This document shows positions 18,606 through 28,683 of a DNA stretch of 64,000 bases, one piece after another. Every line of letters begins with the position of its first letter. The first letter of the stretch is position 1. The notes under the pieces are model-generated. The model searched no databases. It saw only the letters and a program-made list of their open reading frames with translations, and had not been told where the DNA came from. Where the stretch lies: contig NZ_HF536772.1 in NCBI RefSeq assembly GCF_000312665.1, forward strand, positions 1,266,382 through 1,330,381, in the 5' to 3' direction. The position numbers and the translations under genes are program-made. This stretch comes from Rhizobium mesoamericanum STM3625. GTDB lineage: Bacteria; Pseudomonadota; Alphaproteobacteria; Rhizobiales; Rhizobiaceae.

Positions 18606-19541
18606 ATGTCGCTTCGCATCATCTTCATGGGCACGCCCGAATTCTCCGTTCCAACCTTGCGCGCGCTGGTCGACGCGGGTCACACGATTCTTGCCGTCTA
18701 CACCCAGCCGCCAAGGCCAGGGGGAAGGCGCGGCCTCGATCTGCAGAAGTCGGCCGTGCATCAGGCTGCTGAACTGCTTGGTATCCCAGTCTTTACTCCC
18801 CTCAATTTCAAGGATCCGGAAGAGCGTGAGCGCTTCAAGGCTCACGATGCTGACGTTGCCGTTGTGGTTGCCTATGGCCTTCTACTGCCGGAGGCGATCC
18901 TGACTGGCACGCGTCACGGCTGCTACAATGGACACGCCTCGCTACTGCCGCGCTGGCGGGGTGCGGCCCCGATACAGCGGGCAATCATGGCCGGTGACGA
19001 GAAGACCGGCATGATGGTGATGAAGATGGACAAGGGCCTGGACACCGGCCCGGTGGCTCTCACCAGCGAAGTCGAGATCGGCGCCAATACCACGGCTGGC
19101 GAGTTGCACGATAAACTGATGCATCTCGGCGCCAAGCTGATGGCTGAGGCGATGGTCAAGCTCGAGGTGGGGGACCTTCCCCTGACACCCCAGCCGTCGG
19201 AAGGTGTGCTCTACGCCGCCAAGATCGACAAGGGGGAAACTCGGATCGACTTCTCGCGGGACGCCGTCGAAGTCCATAACCACATTCGCGGTTTGGCACC
19301 ATTTCCGGGCGCATGGTTCGAAGTTGCGGTAGCCGGCAAGCCTGAGCGCGTCAAGGTGCTGGCCTGCGAACTTGCACAAGGTAGCGGCAGCCCTGGCGAA
19401 CTGGTGACAGATGATCTGGTCGTTGCCTGTGGAACCGGCGCCGTTCGCCTGACCAGGTTGCAGAAGGCCGGAGGCAAGCCGCTGCCTGCCCCCGATTTTC
19501 TGCGCGGGACGCCGCTTGCATCTGGCTCGAGGCTATCCTGA
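18606..19541 (+). CDS. fmt: Methionyl-tRNA formyltransferase
   Basis: A 311-residue enzyme that formylates initiator Met-tRNA. The catalytic region reads [17 protein letters not shown], giving Asn108, His110 and, further on, Asp146 in KGLDTGPV. The C-terminal OB domain carries the tRNA-binding basic surface. The start [13 protein letters not shown] at 18606 has GGCGG 6 nt upstream; another in-frame ATG lies at 18594 (MADK). It overlaps truA by one base (TGATG). Confidence 0.95.
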   Translation: MSLRIIFMGTPEFSVPTLRALVDAGHTILAVYTQPPRPGGRRGLDLQKSAVHQAAELLGIPVFTPLNFKDPEERERFKAHDADVAVVVAYGLLLPEAILTGTRHGCYNGHASLLPRWRGAAPIQRAIMAGDEKTGMMVMKMDKGLDTGPVALTSEVEIGANTTAGELHDKLMHLGAKLMAEAMVKLEVGDLPLTPQPSEGVLYAAKIDKGETRIDFSRDAVEVHNHIRGLAPFPGAWFEVAVAGKPERVKVLACELAQGSGSPGELVTDDLVVACGTGAVRLTRLQKAGGKPLPAPDFLRGTPLASGSRLS

Positions 19542-20341
19542 TGCATCGCTACCGCATGATCGTCGAATATGACGGTGGTCCTTATGTCGGTTGGCAGCGG
19601 CAGGAAAACGGGCCTTCCGTCCAGGGCGCGATCGAGAAGGCGATCCTGTCGGCAAGCGGTGAGAATGTCTCCATCCGTGGGGCGGGCCGCACCGATTCCG
19701 GCGTTCATGCCATGGGTCAGGTGGTTCATGCCGACCTTGCCAGAGAGTGGCAGGCCTTCAAGCTCCAGAATGCACTGAACGCCCATCTCAAGATGGCCGG
19801 CGAGCGGGTCGCGATCATCAGCGTTGAAGTCACCAGCGCGTTCTTCGATGCACGGTTCTCGGCACTGCGGCGCCACTATCTCTATCGCATCATCAGCCGC
19901 CGGGCGCCGCTGGCGCTCGAATCCGGCAAGGCATGGTGGGTGCCAAAGACACTTGACCACGAGGCTATGCATGCGGCAGCGCAGACCTTGGTCGGCAAGC
20001 ATGACTTCTCGACGTTCCGCTCCGCCCATTGCCAGGCAAACAGCCCGATTCGCACGCTTGATCGGCTGGATGTGACAAGAAATGGCGAGTTGATCGAGAT
20101 CCGCGCCACGGCCCAAAGCTTCCTGCACAACCAGATCCGTTCCTTCGCGGGAACACTCAAGCTCGCGGGCGAGCTCAAATGGACGCCCGACGATGTCCGC
20201 GCCGCGTTGGACGCACGCGACCGCAAAGCCTGTGGTCCTGTCGCGCCGCCGGATGGTCTCTATTTCATGCAGGTGGATTATCCGGCGGTAGTCTCCGATC
20301 GCCGCCCGACAATGGCAGACGACGATGACGAGCTATCATAG
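19541..20341 (+). CDS. truA: tRNA pseudouridine(38-40) synthase TruA
   Basis: A 266-residue pseudouridine synthase. The catalytic Asp52 is in [12 protein letters not shown], and the second signature is [13 protein letters not shown]. It isomerises uridines 38-40 of the anticodon stem-loop. It starts inside the fmt stop codon (shared A at 19541), so the two are translationally coupled. The last residues (DDDDELS) are an acidic tail. Confidence 0.95.
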   Translation: MHRYRMIVEYDGGPYVGWQRQENGPSVQGAIEKAILSASGENVSIRGAGRTDSGVHAMGQVVHADLAREWQAFKLQNALNAHLKMAGERVAIISVEVTSAFFDARFSALRRHYLYRIISRRAPLALESGKAWWVPKTLDHEAMHAAAQTLVGKHDFSTFRSAHCQANSPIRTLDRLDVTRNGELIEIRATAQSFLHNQIRSFAGTLKLAGELKWTPDDVRAALDARDRKACGPVAPPDGLYFMQVDYPAVVSDRRPTMADDDDELS

Positions 20342-20591
20342 TCCGACCGTAGGGATGGCTGACGGTTTCGGCGCCGGCCTGGGGATCATCCATCTGCAAA
20401 CGTGGCTGGTAGCCGAACCGGTCAGGGACGGCAACTGGTGCGGATCTTCCCAACGCTGCCACGGAGACCGCATGGTTGCGGCATCCATGCGCCCCCACCG
20501 CCAGGCGCAATGACGGCGAAGGCGAAAGGGATGATCGATCTGCTGGCGGCGCGGATGGCCGCACTATCGCAACAGGTCGATTCCGGCGGAT

Positions 20592-21188
20592 CTATATCGG
20601 ATAGATGCCGAGAAAGCGCTGCAGATATTCCGACAGCATGAGCGACGGCACGAGCAGCACCAGCGTCAGAGCGCCGACCACTAGGCCTTGGCCGTAGAAG
20701 ATCATCCTCAGGATGCGGGCGATCACATAGACCTGCGCAAGCATAAAGGCCAAGAGCAGCAGTGAGACCAATCCGACTAACTGCGGCAGGAAGAAGACCA
20801 GCGCGAGAAGCAAGCCGTTGATGTAGGAAAGCGGAACGCCGAGCCAATTAACGCTGACGATGACGGGCGCAAAACGCTCGCCTTTCTTGAAGGCGAGGAG
20901 CAGCAAGCCCGCAAAGACCAACGGCACGAACCAGTTGGCAGCTTCGACCAGCGCGAGCCGGAAATAGAAGAGGGGGCCGACGTTGGTATGCGGCGGCATC
21001 GTTTGCAGGAAAGCCTGGCGCCACCAGAGCCACGAGATCCCCATTGGCGGGAGGCACCAGAAGATCGCCCAAAACGAGCGGTTGACGCCGCGCTCCGACA
21101 GGTCGAGGAAGCGAAAGCCGCGAGGATCCATGCGGATCAATAGCCAGATCCCCGCGAGATAATACTGAACTTCTCTAAAGCCTGGCAT
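20592..21188 (-). CDS. Conserved multi-pass membrane protein of unknown function
   Basis: A 198-residue protein from the ATG at 21188 (MPGFREVQYYLAGIWLL). It has about five hydrophobic segments, including SFWAIFWCLPPMGISWLWW, VPLVFAGLLLLAF, LLLALVFFLPQLVGLVSLLLL and a C-terminal helix. I recognise no catalytic motif. The start overlaps the end of dapE by 14 bp, so expression is coupled to dapE. A Yip1-like family is possible but not shown by the sequence. Confidence 0.7.
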   Translation of the reverse strand: MPGFREVQYYLAGIWLLIRMDPRGFRFLDLSERGVNRSFWAIFWCLPPMGISWLWWRQAFLQTMPPHTNVGPLFYFRLALVEAANWFVPLVFAGLLLLAFKKGERFAPVIVSVNWLGVPLSYINGLLLALVFFLPQLVGLVSLLLLAFMLAQVYVIARILRMIFYGQGLVVGALTLVLLVPSLMLSEYLQRFLGIYPI

Positions 21189-22368
21189 TCGCGAACCAGC
21201 GCTCAATGAAGGTTTCATAGATTACTGTGAGTTGCTCGAGGTCAGAAACAGCAACGCGTTCATCGACCATGTGCATGGTCTGGCCGACCAGACCGAATTC
21301 CACGACGGGGCAGTAATCCTTGATGAAGCGCGCGTCCGAGGTGCCGCCCGTGGTGGAGAGCTTCGGGGACTGGCCGGTTACGCTCTCGACGGCGAAGGAG
21401 AGCGAGGCGATCAGTGCATTGTTGCGCGTCAGAAAGACGTGGCTCGGTCGCTCCGCCCAGACAACATCATACTTGAGTGGCTCGCGGCCGGGACGGAGGA
21501 CACCCTCAGCCGCGGCGGCATCAAGGCGGCGCAGGATCTCCTTCTGCAGACTCTCTGCCGTCCAAGTGTCGTTGAAACGGATGTTGAAGCTCGCCGTCGC
21601 CTTGGCAGGCACAACGTTCGTCGCCGGATTGCCAACGTCGACGGTGGTCACTTCCAGGTTCGATGGCTGGAAGTTGTCGGTGCCGGCATCGAATGGCGGG
21701 TGCATCAGCGCGTGCGTCAGCTGCAGGATGCCGCGCACGGCGTTGTCGGCCAGATGCGGATATGCGGCATGACCCTGAACGCCATGCACGGTGATCTTGC
21801 CGGAGAGCGAGCCTCGGCGGCCGATCTTGATCATGTCGCCGAGTCTGTCCGGATTGGTCGGCTCGCCGACGAGGCATGCATCCCAGCGTTCGCCGCGCTC
21901 GGCGGCCCATTGCAGCAACTTGATCGTGCCGTTGATCGCCGGCCCTTCCTCATCGCCGGTGATAAGGAACGAGACCGAGCCCTCCGGCACGCCATGCTTT
22001 TCGATATGGCGGGCGATCGCCGCAACAAAGCAGGCGACGCCGCCCTTCATGTCGACAGCGCCGCGCCCGAAGAGTTCGCCGTTCGCGATTTCGGCAGCAA
22101 AGGGCGGATGCGTCCAGGCGGCTTGGTCGCCAACCGGGACCACGTCGGTATGGCCGGCAAACATTAGGTGCGGGCCCTCGGTGCCAAGCCGCGCATAAAG
22201 GTTCTCGATGTCAGGCGTTCCAGGTTCGGTCGCCCTTACCTTGTCAACCTTGAAGCCGAGCGGCGACAGCATGGCATCGAGCGCCGAAAGCGCGCCACCC
22301 TCGCTTGGCGTAACGGATGGGCAGCGAATCAGGGTCTGAAGATTTGCGACGGGATCGGAAGTTGTCAT
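21175..22368 (-). CDS. dapE: Succinyl-diaminopimelate desuccinylase
   Basis: A 397-residue M20 peptidase-family enzyme from MTTSDPVANLQTLIRCPSVTP at 22368; the frame is open further upstream but without conservation. Metal ligands and catalytic residues are visible in FAGHTDVVP, GRGAVDMKGG, ITGDEEGPA and the STTGGTSDARF segment typical of DapE. It hydrolyses N-succinyl-LL-diaminopimelate in lysine and cell-wall biosynthesis. dapD lies upstream on the same strand, 161 bp away. Confidence 0.95.
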   Translation of the reverse strand: MTTSDPVANLQTLIRCPSVTPSEGGALSALDAMLSPLGFKVDKVRATEPGTPDIENLYARLGTEGPHLMFAGHTDVVPVGDQAAWTHPPFAAEIANGELFGRGAVDMKGGVACFVAAIARHIEKHGVPEGSVSFLITGDEEGPAINGTIKLLQWAAERGERWDACLVGEPTNPDRLGDMIKIGRRGSLSGKITVHGVQGHAAYPHLADNAVRGILQLTHALMHPPFDAGTDNFQPSNLEVTTVDVGNPATNVVPAKATASFNIRFNDTWTAESLQKEILRRLDAAAAEGVLRPGREPLKYDVVWAERPSHVFLTRNNALIASLSFAVESVTGQSPKLSTTGGTSDARFIKDYCPVVEFGLVGQTMHMVDERVAVSDLEQLTVIYETFIERWFANARL

Positions 22369-22529
22369 GAGAGTGGAATTATCCAGCGGTGGTGGCAAAG
22401 AAAAGGCAAGGCGGCAATACCGCCTAGTTGAAATGTTGCCGTTCATTTTGCCGGATCAAGTCCGACTGTTAGTGTTCGGGCGGCGTGCATCCTCCGAGAC
22501 GTACAGACCGCCTGAACTTCAAGTTTGGA

Positions 22530-23390
22530 TCAGTCGCGCAGCAGTTCGTTGATGCCCGTCTTCGAGCGGGTCTTCTCGTCGACGCGCTTCACGATGACGG
22601 CGCAGTAGAGGTGCGGTGCCGGCTGCCCGTTGGCCATGGTGGAATTGCCCGATGGCATCGAGCCCGCGACGACCACGGAGTAGGGCGGAACCTCGCCGTA
22701 CATCACTTCGCCGGTGGCGCGATCGACGATCTTGGTCGACTTGCCGATGTAGACGCCCATGCCGAGGACTGAGCCCTCGCGGATGATGCAGCCCTCGACG
22801 ACTTCCGAACGCGCGCCGATGAAGCAGTTGTCCTCGATGATCGTTGGGCCGGCCTGCATTGGCTCAAGCACGCCGCCGATGCCGACGCCGCCCGAAAGAT
22901 GCACATGCTTGCCGATCTGCGCGCAGGAGCCGACCGTCGCCCAGGTATCGACCATCGTGCCCTCGTCGACGAAGGCTCCGAGGTTGACGAAGGATGGCAT
23001 CAGCACGACGTTCTTGGCGATGAAGGCGGAGCGACGGACGACGCAGTTCGGCACGGCACGGAAGCCGGCGGCGCGATACTGGTTTTCACCCCAGCCTTCG
23101 AACTTGGAAGGCACTTTGTCCCACCAGGTCGAGTTGCCTGAACCGCCCTTCACGACTTCCATGTCATTCAGGCGGAAGGATAGGAGCACGGCCTTCTTGA
23201 GCCACTGATTGACCTTCCAGGCGCCGTCGCTGCCGCGCTCGGCAACGCGTGCCTTGCCGCCATCCAGAAGCTCGAGCGCTGCCTCGACGGCATCGCGAAC
23301 TTCGCCCTTCGTGGACGTATTGACGTTGTCACGGTTATCGAAGGCAACTTCGATCGTCTTTTCAAGGGAAGAAAGGTCGCTGGCGCTCAT
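22530..23390 (-). CDS. dapD: Tetrahydrodipicolinate N-succinyltransferase
   Basis: A 286-residue protein with a left-handed beta-helix of hexapeptide repeats (about 110-240: [40 protein letters not shown] and so on). This is the DapD trimer fold; it succinylates tetrahydrodipicolinate using succinyl-CoA. The N-terminal helical domain includes the [11 protein letters not shown] segment. Together with the downstream dapE it covers two consecutive steps of the succinylase route to meso-DAP and lysine. Confidence 0.95.
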   Translation of the reverse strand: MSASDLSSLEKTIEVAFDNRDNVNTSTKGEVRDAVEAALELLDGGKARVAERGSDGAWKVNQWLKKAVLLSFRLNDMEVVKGGSGNSTWWDKVPSKFEGWGENQYRAAGFRAVPNCVVRRSAFIAKNVVLMPSFVNLGAFVDEGTMVDTWATVGSCAQIGKHVHLSGGVGIGGVLEPMQAGPTIIEDNCFIGARSEVVEGCIIREGSVLGMGVYIGKSTKIVDRATGEVMYGEVPPYSVVVAGSMPSGNSTMANGQPAPHLYCAVIVKRVDEKTRSKTGINELLRD

Positions 23391-23569
23391 GGGAATTCCT
23401 TAAACTTCGATCTCTATCGTGGAGACCGAAGCCTCCGGAATTGTGATTGGCGGGATGCGATCTGCTCTATCGCATGAACGGCTAAAATGGAATGATTTTT
23501 CCGCGGCGATTCAACGCTTCGAGACGACATTCCGGCTGTGGAAGCCGGCGGTATTGAAAGGCATTTGAC

Positions 23570-24436
23570 ATGGCAAAGGCACGGAACGGCAGGCTGCGGC
23601 GCAAGGATGGCGTTTGGGATCCGCTGAAGACGAGCGCAATTGACAAGCACCGTGCCGAGGCCGTGCCGAAGACGCCGCAGACGCTGTCGCCATCCTATCG
23701 CCTTGCCTATGTTGACGAAGAGTTTCTGTGCCGCGAGGAACTGCGGCCAATCCGACTGCAGCTGGAACTGCTGAAGGTCGAGATGATGCTTTCGGAACGC
23801 GGCATCAGGTCGACGGTGGTGATGTTTGGCGGCGCCCGCATTCCCGCGCCAGGCCAAAGCGCATGGGCCGCGAGAAACGAAACGCAGCGCGCCAACCTCG
23901 AAGCGGCATCGGTCTATTACGACGAGGCGCGCAAGTTCGCGCGGCTATGCTCGAAATATTCGGCGGGCTTCGATTTCCGTGAATATGTCATCGTGACCGG
24001 CGGCGGCCCGGGAGTCATGGAGGCCGGCAATCGTGGCGCAGCCGACGAAGGCGCCCCCTCGATCGGCCTCAACATCGTGCTTCCGCATGAGCAGGCACCG
24101 AACGTCTACGTTACCCCGGAGCTCAGCTTCAATTTCCATTATTTTGCAATCCGCAAGATGCACTTCATGGTGCGCGCCAAGGCCATCGCTGTCTTCCCAG
24201 GTGGCTTCGGCACTCTCGATGAATTCTTCGAGTGTCTGACGCTGATCCAGACCGGTCGCATGGAGAAGATGCCGCTTATTCTGTTTGGAGAGAAGTTCTG
24301 GCGGAGCATCGTCAACTTCGAGGCGCTTGCGGAATTCGGCACCATTGCGCCTGACGATGTCGATCTGATTAGCTTTGTCGATACGGCCGATGCCGCCTGG
24401 AAGATCATCCAGGATTTCTACGAGCACCACGAATAG
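23570..24436 (+). CDS. LOG-family (TIGR00730-like) Rossmann-fold protein
   Basis: A 288-residue protein with the LOG/lysine-decarboxylase-like fold. The signatures are VTGGGPGVMEAGNRGA (phosphoribohydrolase P-loop) and AVFPGGFGTLDEFFE, the PGGxGTxxE motif. Proteins with both motifs are generally nucleoside 5'-monophosphate phosphoribohydrolases that release the base, and those acting on cytokinin nucleotides activate cytokinins. The long form with about 75 extra N-terminal residues is common in alphaproteobacteria, and its substrate is less certain. Start at 23570 with AAAGG upstream. Confidence 0.85.
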   Translation: MAKARNGRLRRKDGVWDPLKTSAIDKHRAEAVPKTPQTLSPSYRLAYVDEEFLCREELRPIRLQLELLKVEMMLSERGIRSTVVMFGGARIPAPGQSAWAARNETQRANLEAASVYYDEARKFARLCSKYSAGFDFREYVIVTGGGPGVMEAGNRGAADEGAPSIGLNIVLPHEQAPNVYVTPELSFNFHYFAIRKMHFMVRAKAIAVFPGGFGTLDEFFECLTLIQTGRMEKMPLILFGEKFWRSIVNFEALAEFGTIAPDDVDLISFVDTADAAWKIIQDFYEHHE

Positions 24437-24437
24437 A

Positions 24438-24464
24438 AAAGCCCGCCGAGCTGGCAGGCTTTGG
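24438..24464. terminator. Hairpin terminator between convergent genes
   Basis: AAAGCC (24438-24443) pairs with GGCTTT (24457-24462), with further GCC/GGC pairing inside. It lies just after the LOG gene and before the convergent EF-hand gene, so it can act in both directions. The T tract is short. Confidence 0.6.
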
Positions 24465-24481
24465 TCTCGGTAAGCTTCCGC

Positions 24482-25120
24482 TTACGGGAATGGGCGATCG
24501 GGCATGTCGTCGAGCGAGATTACTCCGTCCTTATTGCGATCCATCCAGGTGAAGAACTTGTCGAAGGCGGCTTCGGCTTCCTGCTTGGAAATCTGGCCGT
24601 TCTCGTCGGTGTCGAAGCGCTGCATCAACATCATGCCTCGCATCATACCGCCATGCATGCCTCGGCGATCTGGTCGGGCGTCGGGCCCAGGCTGTGGTGG
24701 TGGCGGCTGGGCGTTGTCCGCATCCGGCGCCGGTGCCATTGGCATAGCATCGTCATCCAGGGTTTGATCGGCGGACGCCTTTACCTTGGACATCTGGGCC
24801 TCGCGGTATTTACGGATTTCGCCCGGCGTCAGCGAGCCGTCCTTGTCAGTATCGATCGCGACGAAGATCGCCTCCATCCCGTCCTTGGCCTCTTGCTTGG
24901 AAATCTGGCCATCCTTATTCGTGTCGAATTGTTTCAGCATGCGAACGAAGATGACTTCGCGGATCGCGCCCATGCGCGGTCCCATCATCATGCCCATGCC
25001 GTGTTGGGGACGTGGAGGATGATGCTTCTTGTCGTGAGACGCAGCAAAACTGGTGCCGGCTGCGGCACCTACGATCATGACGGAGGAGAGTGCGGCCAGT
25101 ATCAGCTTGTTCCGAGACAT
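24482..25120 (-). CDS. Periplasmic EF-hand protein with Met/His-rich segments
   Basis: A 212-residue protein from the ATG at 25120, with AAAGGAG just upstream. A signal peptide ends near residue 27 (AAGTSFAA). Four canonical calcium loops are visible: DTNKDGQISKQE (66-77), DTDKDGSLTPGE (90-101), DTDENGQISKQE (170-181) and DRNKDGVISLDD (194-205). The pairs are separated by an acidic, Pro-rich linker. Met/His-rich runs precede each pair (HGMGMMMGPRMG and GMHGGMMRGMMLMQ), which is unusual for a simple calcium protein. Role unknown. Confidence 0.85.
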   Translation of the reverse strand: MSRNKLILAALSSVMIVGAAAGTSFAASHDKKHHPPRPQHGMGMMMGPRMGAIREVIFVRMLKQFDTNKDGQISKQEAKDGMEAIFVAIDTDKDGSLTPGEIRKYREAQMSKVKASADQTLDDDAMPMAPAPDADNAQPPPPQPGPDARPDRRGMHGGMMRGMMLMQRFDTDENGQISKQEAEAAFDKFFTWMDRNKDGVISLDDMPDRPFP

Positions 25121-25229
25121 TTCAGCTCCTTTCAAAGTGCAATCGCAACGGGATTACAGACAAAAGGGTAGGGCCGATGGAGCAAATCGCCCAATTAAAG
25201 ATCGGTAAGCTGGATGAAAGTTTAGTAAT

Positions 25230-25937
25230 CTAGCCGGCGATCTTCGCAAGAAAATCAGTGAGATCGTCCGTCACGAAGTCAATGTGATCATCGTCGCCGC
25301 TGGTCTTTTCCCACCATTCGACAACCGTTTCCTCAAGGTTGTTCGGCACCAGCAGAACGGTCTGCATCCCGAGCGTCTTTGGAACCTTGAGATTGCGAGG
25401 AAGGTCCTCGAACATCGCCGCCTTGTCCGTCTCAATCCGCTTCAGTGCGGCGAACTTGTCGTAGGTTACCTGTGCTGGCTTCGGCACGAAGTCGGCAGCC
25501 ACGATGTCGAAGATATCGTCGAAATGCTCGAGGATTCCAAGCGCCCCGGCAGCCATTTCGGCGTGCTTGACGCTGCCATTGGTGAAGATGAACTTGCGAC
25601 CCGGCAGTGCCTTAATGGCTGCACCCAGGTCGGGTTGCGCCGTCAGGCTTGAATAATCGATCGCATGTGCCTTCTCAAGAAAGTCGTTCGGATCGACGCC
25701 GTGGTGGATCATCAACCCCTGAAGCGTCGTGCCATGATCAAGATAATATTGCTTCTGTAGCTTGCGCGCCTCCTCCCGCTCCATCTGTAGCAAGGTCGAG
25801 ACGTAGGCCGTCATGTTCCTGTCGATCTGCGCGAACAGGTTGACATGATGCGGGTAGAGCGTGTTGTCGAGGTCGAAAACCCACTCGGTCACATGCGAGA
25901 AATCCGCCTTGGTTGGCGTGCGATCTATCTTGGTCAT
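25230..25937 (-). CDS. HAD-family pyrimidine 5'-nucleotidase-like hydrolase
   Basis: A 235-residue HAD hydrolase. Motif I is FDLDNTLYP, with nucleophile Asp22 and acid/base Asp24; motif II is FIFTNGS, and motif IV is in MFEDLPRNL. The N-terminal cap and the DLDNTLYPH start match the SDT1/pyrimidine 5'-nucleotidase group, which dephosphorylates UMP, CMP or related compounds. It often lies next to dapD/argB in rhizobia. It is divergent from the PEP-mutase-like gene. Confidence 0.85.
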   Translation of the reverse strand: MTKIDRTPTKADFSHVTEWVFDLDNTLYPHHVNLFAQIDRNMTAYVSTLLQMEREEARKLQKQYYLDHGTTLQGLMIHHGVDPNDFLEKAHAIDYSSLTAQPDLGAAIKALPGRKFIFTNGSVKHAEMAAGALGILEHFDDIFDIVAADFVPKPAQVTYDKFAALKRIETDKAAMFEDLPRNLKVPKTLGMQTVLLVPNNLEETVVEWWEKTSGDDDHIDFVTDDLTDFLAKIAG

Positions 25938-26305
25938 GGCTCGTTATGGCATGGCTGGACGGGCAAGGAAATCGGCAAGAACAAATAGACGCACGATTTG
26001 CGGCCGACGCAGCCCGCAACGGATGATGAAACGCCTCATGCTCTTCGACCTTCCCAATGAAGCGTTCTATGGTACGCTGATTAGCCGCAGATCCGGCCTG
26101 CGAAGGCCTCGCATATGTCTGCATGACGACAACCGGCATTTTCTGCCGGTTGACTTGCCCGGTTCTCAAGCGGAAGGGGGAAAATGCGGCCTTTTGCGAA
26201 TCCATCGCCACCTGCACGTAGTCCAGTTTCCGACCCTGCCAGCGGTGCCGGCCAGTGCAAGAGGCAGGAGATGATAACCAAGGGATTGTTTGTGGAGGGG
26301 ATTCA
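25938..26305. other. Intergenic region between divergent genes, with one perfect hairpin
   Basis: No convincing gene is seen in these 368 bases; open frames on both strands look non-coding. A perfect inverted repeat AACCGGCA-TTTTC-TGCCGGTT lies at 26131-26151 without a following T run. GGAGGGG at 26294-26300 is the ribosome binding site of the downstream gene. Confidence 0.5.
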
Positions 26306-27079
26306 ATGAATCAGGCTGAGAAGGCAAGAGCATTCGGCGCACTGCATCAGAAGGGTAATCCCGTCATTCTTTACAACATATGGGACGCTGGAACGGCGAA
26401 AGCGGTGACCGAGGCAGGCGCTAAGGCTCTGGCAACGGGAAGTTGGTCGGTTGCCGCAGCGCAGGGTTATGGCGACGGTGAGAAGATCCCACTGGAAACG
26501 TTGGTCGCCACGACCCGCCAAATCACGGCGGTCAACGACCTACCGCTCTCCGTCGATTTCGAAGGGGCATACTCAACCGAGCCTGCCGGCGCTGCCGCTA
26601 ATGTCGAGGTGCTGATTGACGCCGGTGCTACCGGTATCAATTTCGAAGATCAGGTGGTCGGCGGCGATGGACTGCACTCGGTAGAGAAACAGGTCGCCCG
26701 CATCCGCGCCATTCGCGAGGCGGCGGACCGCCGCGGCATTGCCCTCTTCATCAATGCGCGCACCGACCTGTTCTTGCGCGAAGGCGACCTCTCGAAACAT
26801 GCGAGCCTGGTCGATGCTGCAATCGAGCGTGGCAAGGCTTACGCTGCCGCTGGCGCCAACGGCTTCTTCGTGCCCTGGCTGATTGAGTCAACGCTGATCC
26901 AGAAAATCTGCGACGCGTTGCCACTGCCGGTGAACATCATGATGCGCCAGGGTGCGCCGGACGTGAAGTCGTTGGCCAAACTTGGCGTTAGCCGCATCAG
27001 CTACGGGCCAGGCCCCTATCGGATGATGATGGAAAAGATGAGAGAGGCAGCCGCGGCGGTTTATGCCGCCGCGAGCTAA
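26306..27079 (+). CDS. Isocitrate lyase/PEP mutase-superfamily protein
   Basis: A 257-residue TIM-barrel protein. SVDFEGAYS and GINFEDQ carry the acidic residues that bind magnesium and substrate, and INARTDLFL is the conserved arginine segment of the superfamily. Members break or form C-C or C-P bonds in 2-oxo acids (methylisocitrate lyase, oxaloacetate decarboxylase, PEP mutase). This short, KKCGH-less form is usually annotated as phosphoenolpyruvate mutase-like or oxaloacetate decarboxylase, so the reaction remains open. The start is fixed by GGAGGGG at 26294-26300. Confidence 0.8.
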   Translation: MNQAEKARAFGALHQKGNPVILYNIWDAGTAKAVTEAGAKALATGSWSVAAAQGYGDGEKIPLETLVATTRQITAVNDLPLSVDFEGAYSTEPAGAAANVEVLIDAGATGINFEDQVVGGDGLHSVEKQVARIRAIREAADRRGIALFINARTDLFLREGDLSKHASLVDAAIERGKAYAAAGANGFFVPWLIESTLIQKICDALPLPVNIMMRQGAPDVKSLAKLGVSRISYGPGPYRMMMEKMREAAAAVYAAAS

Positions 27080-27122
27080 GGCAGTTCCAGGTTTTTCGTC
27101 CGGGACTACCTTATGTAAAGGC

Positions 27123-28010
27123 TTAAGGAACGATTAGCGTTCCCGCACCGTGCTCAGTGAAGATCTCGAGCAACACGGAATGGGCGGTCTTGCCGTTCAG
27201 GATGACGACGCCCTGGACGCCCGCCTTGATCGCGTCGATGCATGTCTCGACCTTCGGGATCATGCCGCCGGAGATCGTGCCGTCGGCGATCAGCGCGTGC
27301 GCCTGCGCGACGGAAAGTTCTTTGATCAGGTTGCCCTGCTTGTCGAGGACGCCGGGGACATCCGTCAGGAAGAGCAGGCGGGTGGCGTTCAGCGCACCGG
27401 CGATCGCGCCGGCAAAGGTGTCGGCGTTGATGTTGTAGGTTGCGCCATCGCGGCCAGGGGCGACCGGAGCGATGACTGGGATCATCTCGGAGCGGGCGAG
27501 TAGGTCAAGCAGCGTGCGGTCGACTTCGACGACCTCGCCAACGAAGCCGAGGTCGAGCACGCGTTCGATGTTCGAATCTGGATCCTTGACCTTCTTCTGC
27601 GCCTTTTCGGCGAAGACCATGTTGCCGTCCTTGCCGCAAAGGCCGATCGCCCATTCGCCGGTCTGATTGATGAGGGCGACGATCTCCTTGTTGATGGAGC
27701 CGGCGAGAACCATCTCCACGATCTCGACCGTTTTGGCGTCGGTGACGCGCAGGCCGCCTTCGAACTTCGATTCGATGCCCATTTTGGTGAGCATCGCGCC
27801 GATTTGCGGGCCGCCGCCGTGGACGACGATCGGGTTGACGCCTGACTGTTTCAGTAGCGCAATGTCGCTCGCGAACGCCTTGCCGAGTTCGGGATTGCCC
27901 ATGGCATGGCCGCCGTACTTCACGACGATCGTCTTGTTTTCGTAGCGCTGCATGAAGGGAAGGGCCTGCGCAAGCAGGCGCGCCTGGGTTTCGCTTTCAG
28001 ACTGGTTCAT
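27123..28010 (-). CDS. argB: Acetylglutamate kinase
   Basis: A 295-residue amino-acid kinase with [10 protein letters not shown] near the N-terminus (catalytic Lys and phosphate-binding glycines), [13 protein letters not shown] (N-acetylglutamate binding) and [13 protein letters not shown]. It phosphorylates N-acetylglutamate, the second and feedback-controlled step of arginine synthesis. The long N-terminal helix (residues 1-25) is the form found in arginine-sensitive hexameric enzymes. It is divergent from the ECF sigma gene. Confidence 0.96.
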   Translation of the reverse strand: MNQSESETQARLLAQALPFMQRYENKTIVVKYGGHAMGNPELGKAFASDIALLKQSGVNPIVVHGGGPQIGAMLTKMGIESKFEGGLRVTDAKTVEIVEMVLAGSINKEIVALINQTGEWAIGLCGKDGNMVFAEKAQKKVKDPDSNIERVLDLGFVGEVVEVDRTLLDLLARSEMIPVIAPVAPGRDGATYNINADTFAGAIAGALNATRLLFLTDVPGVLDKQGNLIKELSVAQAHALIADGTISGGMIPKVETCIDAIKAGVQGVVILNGKTAHSVLLEIFTEHGAGTLIVP

Positions 28011-28143
28011 GGGATACCCCGCAGATTGATCGCGGCCTTTTATCGCAAGTTTTTGACAGATGGAATAATCCAGAGACCATTAGTTTAGCGTATCTGCCGG
28101 CAAGTGAGTGCAGGACGACACAGCTGTCTCCAAGAGGCATGAC

Positions 28144-28683
28144 ATGACGGGCGACGAAATCGCGCATCTGATCAGCCAGGTTGCAATGGGCGATCGCAAG
28201 GCCTTTGCGATGCTATATCGCGAGACCGGCCCGAAACTCTTCTCCATCTGCTTGCGTATCTTGAAGGACAGAAGGGACGCCGAGGAAGCGCTTCAGGAGG
28301 TCTACGTCAAGATCTGGCAGCGCGCCGATGTGTTCGCCGCCGGGGCAGGCGCGCCTTCCTCCTGGCTCGCCGCAATTGCGCGCAATCAGGCGATAGACAT
28401 CATGCGCGCGCGCAAGCCGATCGCCGACGAATTGGATAGCGGCTACGACCTCGCGGATGACGAACCCTCCCCCGAGATACAGACTGTGATCAAGGATGAA
28501 GGAAGGCGCATTGACACCTGCATGGAAGAGTTGGAAGCTGATCGGGCAATGGCGGTGAAGAGAGCTTACGTCGAAGGGCAGAGCTATCAGGAACTGGCCG
28601 ATCAGTTTGGCGTCCCTTTGAACACGATGCGCACATGGCTGCGTCGCAGCCTCTTGAAACTGAGAGAGTGCATGGAACGATGA
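28144..28683 (+). CDS. ECF-type RNA polymerase sigma factor (SigK-like)
   Basis: A 179-residue sigma factor with region 2 (FAMLYRETGPKLFSICLRIL, RRDAEEALQEVYVKIWQ) and region 4 (YVEGQSYQELADQFGVPLNTMRTWLRRSLLKLR). There is no extension, and regions 2 and 4 are joined by a short acidic linker. The start has AAGAGG 6 nt upstream. Its stop overlaps the ATG of the anti-sigma gene (ATGA at 28680-28683), so the pair is made together. It probably controls the downstream fasciclin gene and itself. Confidence 0.9.
   Translation: MTGDEIAHLISQVAMGDRKAFAMLYRETGPKLFSICLRILKDRRDAEEALQEVYVKIWQRADVFAAGAGAPSSWLAAIARNQAIDIMRARKPIADELDSGYDLADDEPSPEIQTVIKDEGRRIDTCMEELEADRAMAVKRAYVEGQSYQELADQFGVPLNTMRTWLRRSLLKLRECMER

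Noticed and set aside
21232..22167. A 311-codon open frame on the plus strand
   Set aside because: It is antisense to dapE and without any family signature.
22409..22425. AGGCGG-CAATA-CCGCCT hairpin as a dapD terminator
   Set aside because: The stem is only 6 bp and the minus-strand tail (TGCCTTTTC) is weak, so it was not listed as a feature.
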